A stretch of 64,000 nucleotides of DNA. Origin: Clusia tigrina. Its lineage: Eukaryota; Arthropoda; Insecta; Diptera; Clusiidae. The number at the start of each line of letters is the position of its first letter. Position 1 is the stretch's first letter. Of this stretch, positions 12,601 to 25,329 are shown piece by piece. The notes beneath the pieces are model-generated. The model was not told where the DNA came from. It made no database searches and worked only from the letters and a program-made list of their open reading frames with translations. A program made the translations under genes and the position numbers. The stretch lies in contig OV050032.1 in NCBI GenBank assembly GCA_920105625.2, forward strand, positions 105,384,542 to 105,448,541. Direction: 5' to 3'.

Positions 12601-13547
12601 TACAAGCATTTGTATGTTGCAAACTTTGATAAGTGTAGGACGTACCGTATAGAAGTTAGGGCCATTTGAAGTTTTATCAGTGTTTGATTTGGGACTCAAG
12701 GGCAGCATAGCTTTGAGCGATAACTTAAATTGACAAGAGGCTCGAGTACTTTATTGTTACAAAATTTCAAGGTTTTATGACGCTCCAGTAAAAAGATACA
12801 AGCATTTGAATGTTGCAAACTTTGATAGGTGTAGGACATACCGTATAGAAGTTAGGGGCGTTTGAAGTTATATCAGTGTTTGATTTGGGACTCTAGGGTA
12901 GCATAACTTTGAGCCATGGTTTAAATTGACAAGAGGCTCGGGTACTTCATTGTTACAAAATTTCAAGGTTTTATGACGCTCCAGTAAAAAGTTACAAGCA
13001 TTTGAATGTTGCCAACTTTGATAGGTGTAGGACGTACCGTGTAGAAGTTAGAGCCATTTGAAGTTTTATCAGTGTTTGATTTGGGACTCTAGGGCAGCAT
13101 AGCTTTGAGCAATAGCTTAAAACGACAAGAGGCTCGAGTACTTTATTGTTACAAAATTTCAAGGTTTTATGACGCTCCAGTAAAAAGTTACAAGCATTTG
13201 AATGTTGCAAACTTTGATAGGTGTAGGACGTACCGTATAGAAGTTAGGGCCATTTGAAGTTTTATCAGTGTTTGATTTGGGACTCAAGCGTAGCATAGCT
13301 TTGAGCGATAGCTTAAATTGACAAGAGGCTCGGGTACTTTATTGTTACAAAATTTCAAGGTTTTATGACGCTCCAGTAAAAAGTTACAAGCATTTGTATG
13401 TTGCTAACTTTGATAGGTGTAGGACGTACCGTATAGAAGTTAGGGGCGTTTGAAGTTTTATCAGTGTTTGATTTGGGACTCTAGGGTAGCATAGTTTTGA
13501 GTGATAGCTTAAATTGACAAGAGGCTCGAGTACTTTATTGTTACAAA
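9655..13547 (+). repeat. Satellite monomers with local 588-bp and 784-bp duplications
   Basis: The first part repeats the GCGAAGGC-type block and then the AGGACGCTCC and GAGCCATGG monomers, near 10,230 and 10,560. A three-monomer (588-bp) echo carries CTTGGAGCGAAGG near 11,340 and 11,928. A four-monomer (784-bp) echo carries GAGACTCGAGTAC at 11,561 and 12,345. A GAGCCATGG monomer recurs near 12,912. The only net indel is the lost A at 9,655. No gene or foreign DNA is visible. Confidence 0.88.
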
Positions 13548-15310
13548 ACTTCAAGGTTTTATGACGCTCCAGTAAAAAGTTACAAGCATTTGTATGTTGC
13601 AAACTTTGATATGTGTAGGACGTACCGTATATAAGTTAGGGGCGTTTGAAGTTTTATCAGTGTTTGATTTGGAACTCTAGGGTAGCATAACTCTGAGCGA
13701 TAGCTTAAATTGACAAGAGGCTCGAGTACTTTATTGTTACAAAATTTCAAGGTTTTATGACGCTCCAGTAAAAAGTTACAAGCATTTGTATGTTGCAAAC
13801 TTTGGTAGGTGTAGGACGTACCGTAAAGAAGTTAGGGGCGTTTGAAGTTTTATCAGTGTTTGATTTGCGACTCTAGGGTAGCATAGCTTTGAGCGATGGC
13901 TTAAATTGACAAGAGGCTCGGGTACTTTATTGTTACAAAATTTCAAGGTTTTATGACGCTCCAGTAAAAAGTTACAAGCATTTGTATGTTGCAAACTTTG
14001 ATAGATGTAGGACGTACCGTATAGAAGTTAGGGCCATTTGAAGTTTTATCAGTGTTTGATTTAAGACTCAAGGGTAGCATAGCTTTGAGCGATGGCTTAA
14101 ATTGACAAGAGGCTCGAGTACTTTATTGTTACAAAATTTCAAGGTTTTATGACGCTCCAGTAAAAGTGACAAGCATCTGTATGTTGCCAACTTTGATTGG
14201 TTTAGGACGTACCATATAGAAGTTAGGGCCATTTAAAGTTTTATCAGTGTTTGATTTGGGACTCAAAGGTAGCATAGCTTTAAGCGATGGCTTAAATTGA
14301 CAAGATGCTCGAGTACTTTATTGTTACAAAATTTCAAGGTTTTATGACGCTCCAGTAAAAAGTTACAAGCATTTGTATGTTGCAAACTTTGATAGGTGTA
14401 GGACATACCGTATAGAAGTTAAGGCCATTTGAAGTTTTATCAGTGTTTGATTTGGGACTCAAGCGTAGCATAGCTTTGAGCGATAGCTTAAATTGACAAG
14501 AGGCTCGAGTACTTTATTGTTACAAATTTTCAAGGTTTTATGACGCTCCAGTAAAAAGATACAAGCATTTGTATGTTGCAAACTTTGATAGGTGTAGGAC
14601 GTACCGTAAAGAAGTTAGGGGCGTTTGAAGTTTTATCAGTGTTTGATTTGGGACTCTAGGGTGGCATAGCTTTGAGCGATAGCTTAAATTGACAAGAGGC
14701 TCGAGTACTTTATTGTTACAAAATTTCAAGGTATTATGACGCTCCAGTAAAAAGTTACAAGCATTTGTATGTTGCAAACTTTGATAGGTGTAGGACGTAC
14801 CGTATAGAAGTTAGGGCCATTTGAAGTTTTATCAGTGTTTGATTTGCGACTCAAGGGTAGCATAGCTTTGAGCGATAATTTAAATTGACAAGAGGCTCGA
14901 GTACTTTATTGTTACAAAATTTCAAGGTTTTATGACGCTCCAGTAAAATGATACAAGAATTTGTATGTTGCAAACTTTGATAGGTGTAGGACATACCGTA
15001 TAGAAGTTAGGGGCGTTTGAAGTTATATCAGTGTTTGATTTGGGACTCTAGGGTAGCATAACTTTGAGCCATGGTTTAAATTGACAAGAGGCTCGGGTAC
15101 TTCATTGTTACAAAATTTCAAGGTTTTATGACACTCCAGTAAAAAGTTACAAGCATTTGAATGTTGCCAACTTTGATAGGTGTAGGACCTACCGTATAGA
15201 AGTTAGAGCCATTTGAAGTTTTATCAGTGTTTGATTTGGGACTCTAGGGTAGCATAGTTTTGAGCGATGGCTTAAATTGACAAGAGGCTCGAGTACTTTA
15301 TTGTTACAAA
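13548..15310 (+). repeat. Amplified block D, copy 1 (9 monomers, 1,763 bp)
   Basis: Nine monomers, with one 1-bp deletion at 14,162 (AAAAGTGAC). Order of marks: GATATGTGTAGG near 13,609, ATAACTCTGAGCG near 13,687, TTTGCGACTCTAGGG near 13,863, TTGATTGGTTTAGG near 14,190, ACAAATTTTCAAGG near 14,521, GGGTGGCATAGC near 14,659, AAGGTATTATGAC near 14,729, GATAATTTAAATTG near 14,875, CAGTAAAATGATACAAG at 14,941 and ATGACACTCCAG near 15,128. The following two blocks repeat most of this order. Confidence 0.9.
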
Positions 15311-16681
15311 TCTTCAAGGTTTTATGACGCTCCAGTAAAAAGTTACAAGCATTTGTATGTTGCAAACTTTGATATGTGTAGGACGTACCGTATAGAAGTT
15401 AGGGGCGTTTGAAGTTTTATCAGTGTTTGATTTGGAACTCTAGGGTAGCATAACTCTGAGCGATAGCTTAAATTGACAAGAGGCTCGAGTACTTTATTGT
15501 TACAAAATTTCAAGGTTTTATGACGCTCCAGTAAAAAGTTACAAACATTTGTATGTTGCAAACTTTGATAGGTGTAGGACGTACCGTAAAGAAGTTAGGG
15601 GCGTTTGAAGTTTTATCAGTGTTTGATTTGCGACTCTAGGGTAGCATAGCTTTGAGCGATGGCTTAAATTGACAAGAGGCTCGGGTACTTTATTGTTACA
15701 AAATTTCAAGGTTTTATGACGCTCCAGTAAAAAGTTACAAGCATTTGTATGTTGCAAACTTTGATAGATGTAGGACGTACCGTATAGAAGTTAGGGCCAT
15801 TTGAAGTTTTATCAGTGTTTGATTTAAGACTCAAGGGTAGCATAGCTTTGAGCGATGGCTTAAATTGACAAGAGGCTCGAGTACTTTATTGTTACAAAAT
15901 TTCAAGGTTTTATGACGCTCCAGTAAAAGTTACAAGCATTTGTATGTTGCCAACTTTGATTGGTTTAGGACGTACCATATAGAAGTTAGGGCCATTTAAA
16001 GTTTTATCAGTGTTTGATTTGGGAATCAAGGGTAGCATAGCTTTAAGCGATGGCTTAAATTGACAAGATGCTCGAGTACTTTATTGTTACAAAATTTCAA
16101 GGTTTTATGACGCTCCAGTAAAAAGTTACAAGCATTTGTATGTTGCAAACTTTGATAGGTGTAGGACATACCGTATAGAAGTTAAGGCCATTTGAAGTTT
16201 TATCAGTGTTTGATTTGGGACTCAAGCGTAGCATAGCTTTGAGCGATAGCTTAAATTGACAAGAGGCTCGAGTACTTTATTGTTACAAATTTTCAAGGTT
16301 TTATAACGCTCCAGTAAAAAGATACAAGCATTTGTATGTTGCAAACTTTGATAGGTGTAGGACGTACCGTAAAGAAGTTAGGGGCGTTTGAAGTTTTATC
16401 AGTGTTTGATTTGGGACTCTAGGGTGGCATAGCTTTGAGCGATAGCTTAAATTGACAAGAGGCTCGAGTACTTTATTGTTACAAAATTTCAAGGTATTAT
16501 GACGCTCCAGTAAAAAGTTACAAGCATTTGTATGTTGCAAACTTTGATAGGTGTAGGACGTACCGTATTGAAGTTAGGGCCATTTGAAGTTTTATCAGTG
16601 TTTGATTTGCGACTCAAGGGTAGCATAGTTTTGAGCGATAGCTTAAATTGACAAGAGGCTCGAGTACTTTATTGTTACAAA
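15311..16681 (+). repeat. Amplified block D, copy 2 (7 monomers, 1,371 bp)
   Basis: Starts at the ACAAATCTTCAAGG monomer and repeats the copy-1 order through GGTATTATGAC near 16,493. It then returns directly to the ACAAATCTTC monomer at the start of copy 3, so the last two monomers of copy 1 are absent. The length is 7 x 196 minus one, because of the 4-A run at 15,925. It matches copy 3 almost base for base at a 1,371-bp offset. Confidence 0.92.
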
Positions 16682-18432
16682 TCTTCAAGGTTTTATGACG
16701 CTCCAGTAAAAAGTTACAAGCATTTGTATGTTGCAAACTTTGATATGTGTAGGACGTACCGTATAGAAGTTAGGGGCGTTTGAAGTTTTATCAGTGTTTG
16801 ATTTGGAACTCTAGGGTAGCATAACTCTGAGCGATAGCTTAAATTGACAAGAGGCTCGAGTACTTTATTGTTACAAAATTTCAAGGTTTTATGACGCTCC
16901 AGTAAAAAGTTACAAACATTTGTATGTTGCAAACTTTGATAGGTGTAGGACGTACCGTAAAGAAGTTAGGGGCGTTTGAAGTTTTATCAGTGTTTGATTT
17001 GCGACTCTAGGGTAGCATAGCTTTGAGCGATGGCTTAAATTGACAAGAGGCTCGGGTACTTTATTGTTACAAAATTTCAAGGTTTTATGACGCTCCAGTA
17101 AAAAGTTACAAGCATTTGTATGTTGCAAACTTTGATAGATGTAGGACGTACCGTATAGAAGTTAGGGCCATTTGAAGTTTTATCAGTGTTTGATTTAAGA
17201 CTCAAGGGTAGCATAGCTTTGAGCGATGGCTTAAATTGACAAGAGGCTCGAGTACTTTATTGTTACAAAATTTCAAGGTTTTATGACGCTCCAGTAAAAG
17301 TTACAAGCATTTGTATGTTGCCAACTTTGATTGGTTTAGGACGTACCATATAGAAGTTAGGGCCATTTAAAGTTTTATCAGTGTTTGATTTGGGACTCAA
17401 GGGTAGCATAGCTTTAAGCGATGGCTTAAATTGACAAGATGCTCGAGTACTTTATTGTTACAAAATTTCAAGGTTTTATGACGCTCCAGTAAAAAGTTAC
17501 AAGCATTTGTATGTTGCAAACTTTGATAGGTGTAGGACATACCGTATAGAAGTTAAGGCCATTTGAAGTTTTATCAGTGTTTGATTTGGGACTCAAGCGT
17601 AGCATAGCTTTGAGCGATAGCTTAAATTGACAAGAGGCTCGAGTACTTTATTGTTACAAATTTTCAAGGTTTTATAACGCTCCAGTAAAAAGATACAAGC
17701 ATTTGTATGTTGCAAACTTTGATAGGTGTAGGACGTACCGTAAAGAAGTTAGGGGCGTTTGAAGTTTTATCAGTGTTTGATTTGGGACTCTAGGGTGGCA
17801 TAGCTTTGAGCGATAGCTTAAATTGACAAGAGGCTCGAGTACTTTATTGTTACAAAATTTCAAGGTATTATGACGCTCCAGTAAAAAGTTACAAGCATTT
17901 GTATGTTGCAAACTTTGATAGGTGTAGGACGTACCGTATTGAAGTTAGGGCCATTTGAAGTTTTATCAGTGTTTGATTTGCGACTCAAGGGTAGCATAGC
18001 TTTGAGCGATAATTTAAATTGACAAGAGGCTCGAGTACTTTATTGTTACAAAATTTCAAGGTTTTATGACGCTCCAGTAAAATGATACAAGCATTTGTAT
18101 GTTGCAAACTTTGATAGGTGTAGGACATACCGTATAGAAGTTAGGGGCGTTTGAAGTTATATCAGTGTTTGATTTGGGACTCTAGGGTAGCATAACTTTG
18201 AGCCATGGTTTAAATTGACAAGAGGCTCGGGTACTTCATTGTTACAAAATTTCAAGGTTTTATGACACTCCAGTAAAAAGTTACAAGCATTTGAATGTTG
18301 CCAACTTTGATAGGTGTAGGACCTACCGTATAGAAGTTAGAGCCATTTGAAGTTTTATCAGTGTTTGATTTGGGACTCTAGGGTAGCATAGCTTTGAGCG
18401 ATAGCTTAAAATGACAAGAGGCTCGAGTACTT
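16682..18432 (+). repeat. Amplified block D, copy 3 with tail (about 9 monomers)
   Basis: Repeats copy 2 at 1,371 bp, including the 1-bp deletion at 17,296. It then continues into the tail found only in copy 1: GATAATTTAAATTG near 18,009, CAGTAAAATGATACAAG at 18,075, GAGCCATGG near 18,200 and ATGACACTCCAG near 18,262. The tail is 3,134 bp from its copy-1 equivalent, which is 16 monomers minus 2 bp. The simplest history is one nine-monomer unit whose inner seven monomers were then tandemly duplicated. Confidence 0.9.
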
Positions 18433-20734
18433 TATTGTTACAAAATTTCAAGGTTTTAGGACGCACCAGTAAAAAGTTACAAGCATTTGAATGTTGCAAA
18501 CTTTGATAGGTGTAGGACGTACCGTATAGAAGTTAGGGCCATTTGAAGTTTTATCAGTGTTTGATTTGGGACTCAAGCGTAGCATAGCTTTGAGCGATAG
18601 CTTAAATTGACAAGAGGCTCGGGTACTTTATTGTTACAAAATTTGAAGGTTTTATGACGCTCCAGTAAAAAGTCACAAGCATTTGTATGTTGCAAACTTT
18701 GATAGGTGTAGGACGTACCGTATAGAAGTTAGGGGCGTTTGAAGTTTTACCAGTGTTTGATTTGGGACTCAAGGGTAGCATAGCTTTGAGCGATGGTTTC
18801 AATTGACAAGATGCTCGAGTACTTCATTGTTACAAAATTTCAATTTTTTATGACGCTCCAGTAAAAAGTTACAAGCATTTGTATGTTGCAAACTTTGATA
18901 GGTGTAGGACGTACCGTATAGAAGTTAGAGCCATTTGAAGTTTTATCAGTGTTTGATTCGGGACTCAAGGGTAGCATAGCTTTGAGCGATGGCTTAAATT
19001 GACAAGATGCGAGTACTTTATTGTTACAAAATTTCAAGGCGTTATAACGCTCCAGTAAAAAGTTACAAGCATTTGTATGTTGCAAACTTTGATAGGTGTA
19101 GGACATACCGTATAGAAGTTAGGGCCATTTGAAGTTTTATCAGTGTTTGATTTGGGACTCAAGGGTAGCATAGCTTTGAGCGATAGCTTAAATTGACAAG
19201 AGGGTCGAGTACTTTATTGTTACAAAATTTCAAGGTTTTATGACGCTCCAGTAAAAAGTTACAAGCATTTGTATGTTGCAAACTTTGATAGGTGTAGGAC
19301 GTACCGTAAAGAAGTTAGGGGCGTTTGAAGTTTTATCAGTGTTTGATTTGGGACTCTAGGGTAGCATAGCTTTGAGCGATAACTTAAATTGACAAGATGC
19401 TCGAGTACTTTATTGTTACAAAATTTCAAGGTTTTATGACGCTCCAGTAAAAAGTTACAAGCATTTGAATGTTGCCAACTTTGATAGGTGTAGGACATAC
19501 CGTATAGAAGTTAGGGGCGTTTGAAGTTATATCAGTGTTTGATTTGGGACTCTAGGGTAGCATAACTTTGAGCCATGGTTTAAATTGTCAAGAGGCTCGG
19601 GTACTTCATTGATACAAAATTTCAAGGTTTTATGACACTCCAGTAAAAAGTTACAAGCATTTGAATGTTGCCAACTTTGATAGGTGTAGGACGTACCGTA
19701 TATAAGTTAGAGCCATTTGAAGTTTTATCAGTGTTTGATTTGGCACTCTAGGGTAGCATAGCTTTGAGCGATAGCTTAAAATGACAAGAGGCTCGAGTAC
19801 TTTATTGTTACAAAATTTCAAGGTTTTATGACGCTCCAGTAAAAAGTTACAAGCATTTGAATGTTGCAAACTTTGATAGGTGTAGGACGTACCGTATAGA
19901 AGTTAGGGCCATTTGAAGTTTTATCAGTGTTTGATTTGGGACTCAAGCGTCGCATAGCTTTGAGTGATAGCTTAAATTGACAAGAGGCTCGGGTACTTTA
20001 TTGTTACAAAATTTCAAGGTTTTATGACGCTCCAGTAAAAAGTTACAAGCATTTGTATGTTGCAAACTTTGATAGGTGTAGGACGTACTGTATAGAAGTT
20101 AGGGGCGTTTGAAGTTTTATCAGTGTTTGATTTGGGACTCTAGGGTAGCATAGTTTTGAGCGATGGCTTAAATTGACAAGAGGCTCGAGTACTTTATTGT
20201 TACAAAGCTTCAAGGTTTTATGACGCTCCAGTAAAAAGTTACAAGCATTTGTATGTTGCAAACTTTGATATGTGTAGGACGTACCGTATAGAAGTTAGGG
20301 GCGTTTGAAGTTTTATCAGTGTTTGATCTGGGACTCAAGGGTAGCATAGCTTTGAGCGATGGTTTAAATTGACAAGATGCTCGAGTACTTCATTGTTACA
20401 AAATTTCAAGGTCTTATGACGCTCCAGTAAAAAGTTACAAGCATTTGTATGTTGCAAACTTCGATAGGTGTAGGACGTGCCGTAAAGAAGTTAGGGGCGT
20501 TTGAAATTTTATCAGTGTTTGATTTGGGACTCTAGGGTAGCATAGCTTTGAGCGATAGCTTAAATTGACAAGAGGCTCGAGTACTTTATTGTTACAAAAT
20601 TTCAAGGTTTTATGACGCTCCAGTAAAAAGTTACAAGCATTTGTATGTTGCAAACTTTGATAGGTGTAGGACGTACCGTAAAAAAGTTAGGGGCGTTTGA
20701 AGTTTTATCAGTGTTGGATTTGCGACTCTAGGGT
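18433..20734 (+). repeat. Satellite monomers with a 7-monomer echo
   Basis: The ATGACACTCC monomer near 18,262 recurs near 19,632, 1,370 bp away. That is seven monomers minus the 2-bp deletion at 19,012, where GATGCTCGAG became GATGCGAG. Unusual monomers include a TTTCAATTTTTTATGACG form near 18,838 and AAGGCGTTATAACGC near 19,036. No gene or foreign DNA is visible. Confidence 0.87.
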
Positions 20735-21660
20735 AGCATAGCTTTGAGCGATGGCTTAAATTGACAAGAGGCTCGGGTACTTTATTGTTACAAAATTTCA
20801 AGATTTTATGACGCTTGAGTAAAAAGTTACAAGCATTGTATGTTGCAAACTTTGATAGGTGTAGGACGTACCGTATAGAAGTTAGGGCCATTTGAAGTTT
20901 TATCAGTGTTTGATTTGGGACTCAAGGGTAGCATAGCTTTGAGCGATGGCTTAAATTGTCAAGAGGCTCGAGTACTTTATTGTTACAAAATTTCAAGGTT
21001 TTATGACGCTCCAGTAAAAAGTTACAAGCATTTGTATGTTGCAAACTTTGATAGGTGTAGGACGTACCGTAAAGAAGTTAGGGGTGTTTGAAGTTTTATC
21101 AGTGTTTGATTTGCGACTCTAGGGTAGCATAGCTTTGAGCGATGGCTTAAATTGACAAGAGGCTCGTGTACTTTATTGTTACAAAATTTGAAGGTTTTAT
21201 GACGCTCCAGTAAAAAGTTACAGGCATTTGTATGTTGCAAACTTTGATAGGCGTAGGACGTACCGTAAAGAAGTTAGGGCCATTTGAAATTTTATCAGTG
21301 TTTGATTTGGGACTCTAGGGTAGCATAGCTTTGAGCGATGGCTTAAATTTACAAGATGCTCGAGTACTTTATTGTTACAAAATTTCAAGGCTTTATAACG
21401 CTCCAGTAAAAAGTTAGAAGCATTTTTATGTTGCAAACTTTGATAGGTGTAGGACATGCCATATAGAAGTTAGGGCCATTTGAAGTTTTATCAGTGTTTG
21501 ATTTGGGACTCAAGGGTAGCATAGCTTTGAGCGATAACTTAAATTGACAAGAGGGTCGAGTACTTTATTGTTTCAAAATTTCTAGGTTTTATGACGCTCC
21601 AGTAAAAAGTTACACGCATTTGTATGTTGCAAACTTTGATAGGTGTAGGACGTACCGTAA
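20735..21660 (+). repeat. Five-monomer duplication, copy 1
   Basis: Matches 21,714-22,639 at 979 bp, which is five monomers minus one base. Both copies carry the GCATTGTATG deletion (one T lost, at about 20,836 here), TTACAGGCATTTG near 21,219, AAGTTAGAAGCATTTTTATG near 21,412, GACATGCCATATAG near 21,453 and TTGTTTCAAAATTTC near 21,568. The shared deletion shows that it predates the duplication. Confidence 0.9.
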
Positions 21661-21713
21661 AGAAGTTAGGGGTGTTTGAAGTTTTATCAGTGTTTAATTT
21701 GGGAATCTAGGGT

Positions 21714-22639
21714 AGCACAGCTTTGAGCGATGGCTTAAATTGACAAGAGGCTCGGGTACTTTATTGTTACAAAATTTCAAGATTTTATGACGCTTCAGTA
21801 AAAAGTTACAAGCATTGTATGTTGCAAACTTTGATAGGTGTAGGACGTACCGTATAGAAGTTAGGGCCATTTGAAGTTTTATCAGTGTTTGATTTGGGAC
21901 TCAAGGGTAGCATAGCTTTGAGCGATGGCTTAAATTGACAAGAGGCTCGAGTACTTTATTGTTACAAAATTTCAAGGTTTTATGACGCTCCAGTAAAAAG
22001 TTACAAGCATTTGTATGTTGCAAACTTTGATAGGTGTAGGACGTACCGCAAAGAAGTTAGGGGTGTTTGAAGTTTTATCAGTGTTTGATTTGCGACTCTA
22101 GGGTAGCATAGCTTTGAGCGATGGCTTAAATTGACAAGAGGCTCGTGTACTTTATTGTTACAAAATTTGAAGGTTTTATGACGCTCCAGTAAAAAGTTAC
22201 AGGCATTTGTATGTTGCAAACTTTGATAGGCGTAGGACGTACCGTAAAGAAGTTAGGGCCATTTGAAGTTTTATCAGTGTTTGATTTGGGACTCTAGGGT
22301 AGCATAGCTTTGAGCAATGGCTTCAATTTACAAGATGCTCGAGTTCTTTATTGTTACAAAATTTCAAGGCTTTATAACGCTCCAGTAAAAAGTTAGAAGC
22401 ATTTTTATGTTGCAAACTTTGATAGGTGTAGGACATGCCATATAGAAGTTAGGGCCATTTGAAGTTTTATCAGTGTTTGATTTGGGACTCAAGGGTAACA
22501 TAGCTTTGAGCGATAACTTAAATTGACAAGAGGGTCGAGTACTTTATTGTTTCAAAATTTCAAGGTTTTATGACGCTCCAGTAAAAAGTTACAAGCATTT
22601 GTATGTTGCAAACTTTGATAGGTGTAGGACGTACCGTAA
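21714..22639 (+). repeat. Five-monomer duplication, copy 2
   Basis: Partner of 20,735-21,660. It carries the GCATTGTATG deletion at about 21,814 and the GACATGCCATATAG monomer near 22,432. Differences include ACGCTTCAG here versus ACGCTTGAG in copy 1, GAGTTCTTTATTG near 22,342 and GGGTAACATAG near 22,494. Confidence 0.9.
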
Positions 22640-23539
22640 AGAAGTTAGGGGCGTTTGAAGTTTTATCAGTGTTTGATTTGGGACTCTAGGGTAGCATAGC
22701 TTTGAGCGATAACTTAAATTGACAAGATGCTCGAGTACTTTATTGTTACAAAATTTCAAGGTTTTATGACGCTCCAGTAAAAAGTTACAAGCATTTGAAT
22801 GTTGCCAACTTTGATAGGTGTAGGACGTACCGTATAGAAGTTAGGGGCGTTTGAAGTTTTATCAGTGTTTAATTTGGGAATCTAGGGTAGCACAGCTTTG
22901 AGCGATGGGCTAAATTGACAAGAGGCTCGGGTACTTCATTGTTACAAAATTTCAAGGTTTTATGACGCTCCAGTAAAAAGTTACAGGCATTTGTATGTTG
23001 CAAACTTTAATAGGTGTAGGACGTACCGTAAATAAGTTAGAGGCGTTTGAAGATTTATCAGTGTTTGATTTGGGACTCTAGGGTAGCATAGCTTTGAGCG
23101 ATGGCCTAAATTGACAAGAGGCTCGGGTACTTCATTGTTACAAAATTGGAAGGTTTTATGACGCTCCAGTAAAAATTAACAAGCATTTGAATGTTGCAAA
23201 CTTTGATAGGTGTAGGACGTACCGTAAAGAAGTTAGGGCCATTTGAAGTTTTAACAGTGTTTGATTTGGGACTCAAGGGTAGCATAGTTTTGAGCGATGG
23301 CTTAAATTGACAAGTGGCTCGAGTACTTTATTGTTACAAAATTTCAAGGTTTTATGACGCTCCAGTAAAAAGTTACAAGCATTTGTATGTTGCCAACTTT
23401 GATAGGTATAGGACGTACCGTATAGAAGTTAGGGCCATTTGAAGTTTTATCAGTGTTTGATTTGGGACTCAAGGGTAGCATAGCTTTCAGCGATGGCTTA
23501 AATTGACAAGATGCTCGAGTACTTTATTGTTACAAAATT

Positions 23540-23580
23540 TCAAGGTTTAAGTTACAAGATACAAGCATTTGTATGTTGCA
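23540..23580 (+). repeat. Monomer with a deletion plus templated filler (net -10 bp)
   Basis: The normal stretch from AAGGTTTTATGACGC to TTACAAGCATTTG is replaced by AAGGTTTAAGTTACAAG followed by ATACAAGCATTTG. This reads as loss of 17 bp, from the TTTTATG run to the A-run, plus 7 bp of added ATACAAG. The filler resembles the GATACAAG variant common elsewhere in the array. The landmark spacing across it is 382 rather than 392 bp. Confidence 0.85.
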
Positions 23581-24659
23581 AACTTTGATAGGTGTAGGAC
23601 GAACCGTATAGAAGTTAGGGCCATTTGAAGTTTTATCAGTGTTTGATTTGGGACTCAAGCGTAGCATAGCTTTGAGCGATAGCTTAAATTGACAAGAGGC
23701 TCGGGTACTTCATTGTTACAAAATTTCAAGGTTTTATGACGCTCCAGTAAAAAGTAACAAGCATTTGTATGTTGCAAACTTTGATAGGAGTAGGACGTAC
23801 CGTAAAGAAGTTAGGGCCATTTGAAGTTTTATCAGTGTTTGATTTAGGACTCAAGGGTAGCATAGTTTTGAGCGATGGCTTAAATTAACAAGAGTCTCGA
23901 GTACTTTATTGTTACAAAATTTCAAGGTTTTATGACGCTCCAGTAAAAAGTTACAAGCATTTGTATGTTGCCAACTTTGATAGGTGTAGAACGTACCGTA
24001 TAGAAGTTAGGGCCATTTGAAGTTTTATCAGTGTTTGATTTGGGACTCAAGGGTAGCATAGCTTTGAGCGATGGCTTGAATTGACAAGATGATCGATTGC
24101 TTTATTGTTACAAAATTTCAAGGTTTTATGACGCTCCAGTAAAAAGTTACAAGCATTTGTATTTTGCAAACTTTGATAGGTGTAGGACGTACCGTAAAGA
24201 AGTTAGGGCCATTTGAAGTTTTATCAGTGTTTGATTTGGGACTCAAGGTTAGCATAGCTTTGAGCGATAGCTTAAATTGACAAGAGGCTCGAGTACTTTA
24301 TTGTTACAAAACTTCAAGGTTTTATGACGCTCCTGTAAAAAGTTACAAGCATTTGAATGTTGCCAACTTTGATAGGTGTAGGACGTACCGTATAGAAGTT
24401 AGGGCCATTTGAAGTTTTATCAGTGTTTGATTTGGGACTCTAGGGTAGCATAGCTTTGAACGATAGCCCTAATTGACAAGAGGCTCGAGTACTTTATTGT
24501 TACAAAATTTCAAGGTTTTAGGACGCTCCAGTAAAAAGTTACAAGCATTTGAATGTTGCAAACTTTGATAAGTGTAGGACGTACCGTAAAGAAGTTAGGG
24601 GCGTTTGAAGTTTTATCAGTGTTTGATTTGGGACTCAAGCGTAGCATAGCTTTGAGCGA

Positions 24660-24680
24660 TAGCTTAAATCGACAAGAGGG
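24660..24680 (+). repeat. Monomer with a 5-bp deletion at the XhoI-like site
   Basis: GAGGCTCGGGTAC is shortened to GAGGGTAC, a loss of 5 bp. This step is 191 bp, with landmarks at 24,533 and 24,724. The CTCGRG element found in nearly every monomer is destroyed here. Confidence 0.88.
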
Positions 24681-25329
24681 TACTTTATTGTTACAAAATT
24701 TCAAGGTTTTATGACGCTCCAGTAAAAAGATACAAGCATTTGTATGTTGGAAACTTTGATAGATGTAGGACGTACCGTATAGAAGTTAGGGCCATTTGAA
24801 GTTTTATCAGTGTTTGATTTGGGACTCAAGGGTAGCATAGCTTTGATGGATGGCTTAAATTGACAAGATGCTCGAGTACTTTATTGTTACAAAATTTCAA
24901 GGTTTTATGACGCTCCAGTAAAAATTTACAAGCATTTGTATGTTGCAAACTTTGATAGGTGTAGGACATACCGTATAGAAGTTAGGGCCATTTGAAGTTT
25001 TATCAGTGTTTGATTTGGGACTCAAGGGTAGCATAGCTTTGAGCGATAACTTAAATTGACAAGAGGCTCGGGTACTTCATTGTTACAAAATTTCAAGGTT
25101 TTATGAAGCTCCAGTAAAAAGTTACAAGCATTTGTATGTTGCAAACTTTGATAGGTGTAGGACGCACCGTATAGAAGTTAGGGACGTTTGAAGTTTTGTC
25201 AGTGTTTGATTTGGGACTCAAGGGTAGCATAGCTTTGAGCGATATCTTAAATTGGCAAGATGCTCGAGTACTTTATTGTTACAAAATTTCAAGGTTTTAT
25301 GACGCTCCAGTAAAAAGTTACAAGCATTT

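Larger units (their letters stand above)
22640..25329 (+). repeat. Mixed satellite monomers with two small deletions
   Basis: About 13.7 monomers without a long internal duplication that I could follow. A 2-part rearrangement lies at 23,547-23,571 and a 5-bp deletion at 24,669-24,672; both are listed separately. T20A monomers occur near 22,797, 23,189, 24,356 and 24,551. No gene or foreign DNA is visible. Confidence 0.87.

Noticed and set aside
20906..21091. Plus-strand open frames at 20,906-21,091, 25,196-25,387 and 56,656-56,907.
   Set aside because: They are the same satellite read on the other strand, open only where single changes such as TTGTCAAG or TTGGCAAG in place of TTGACAAG remove the usual TGA stop. 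They are not conserved between copies.
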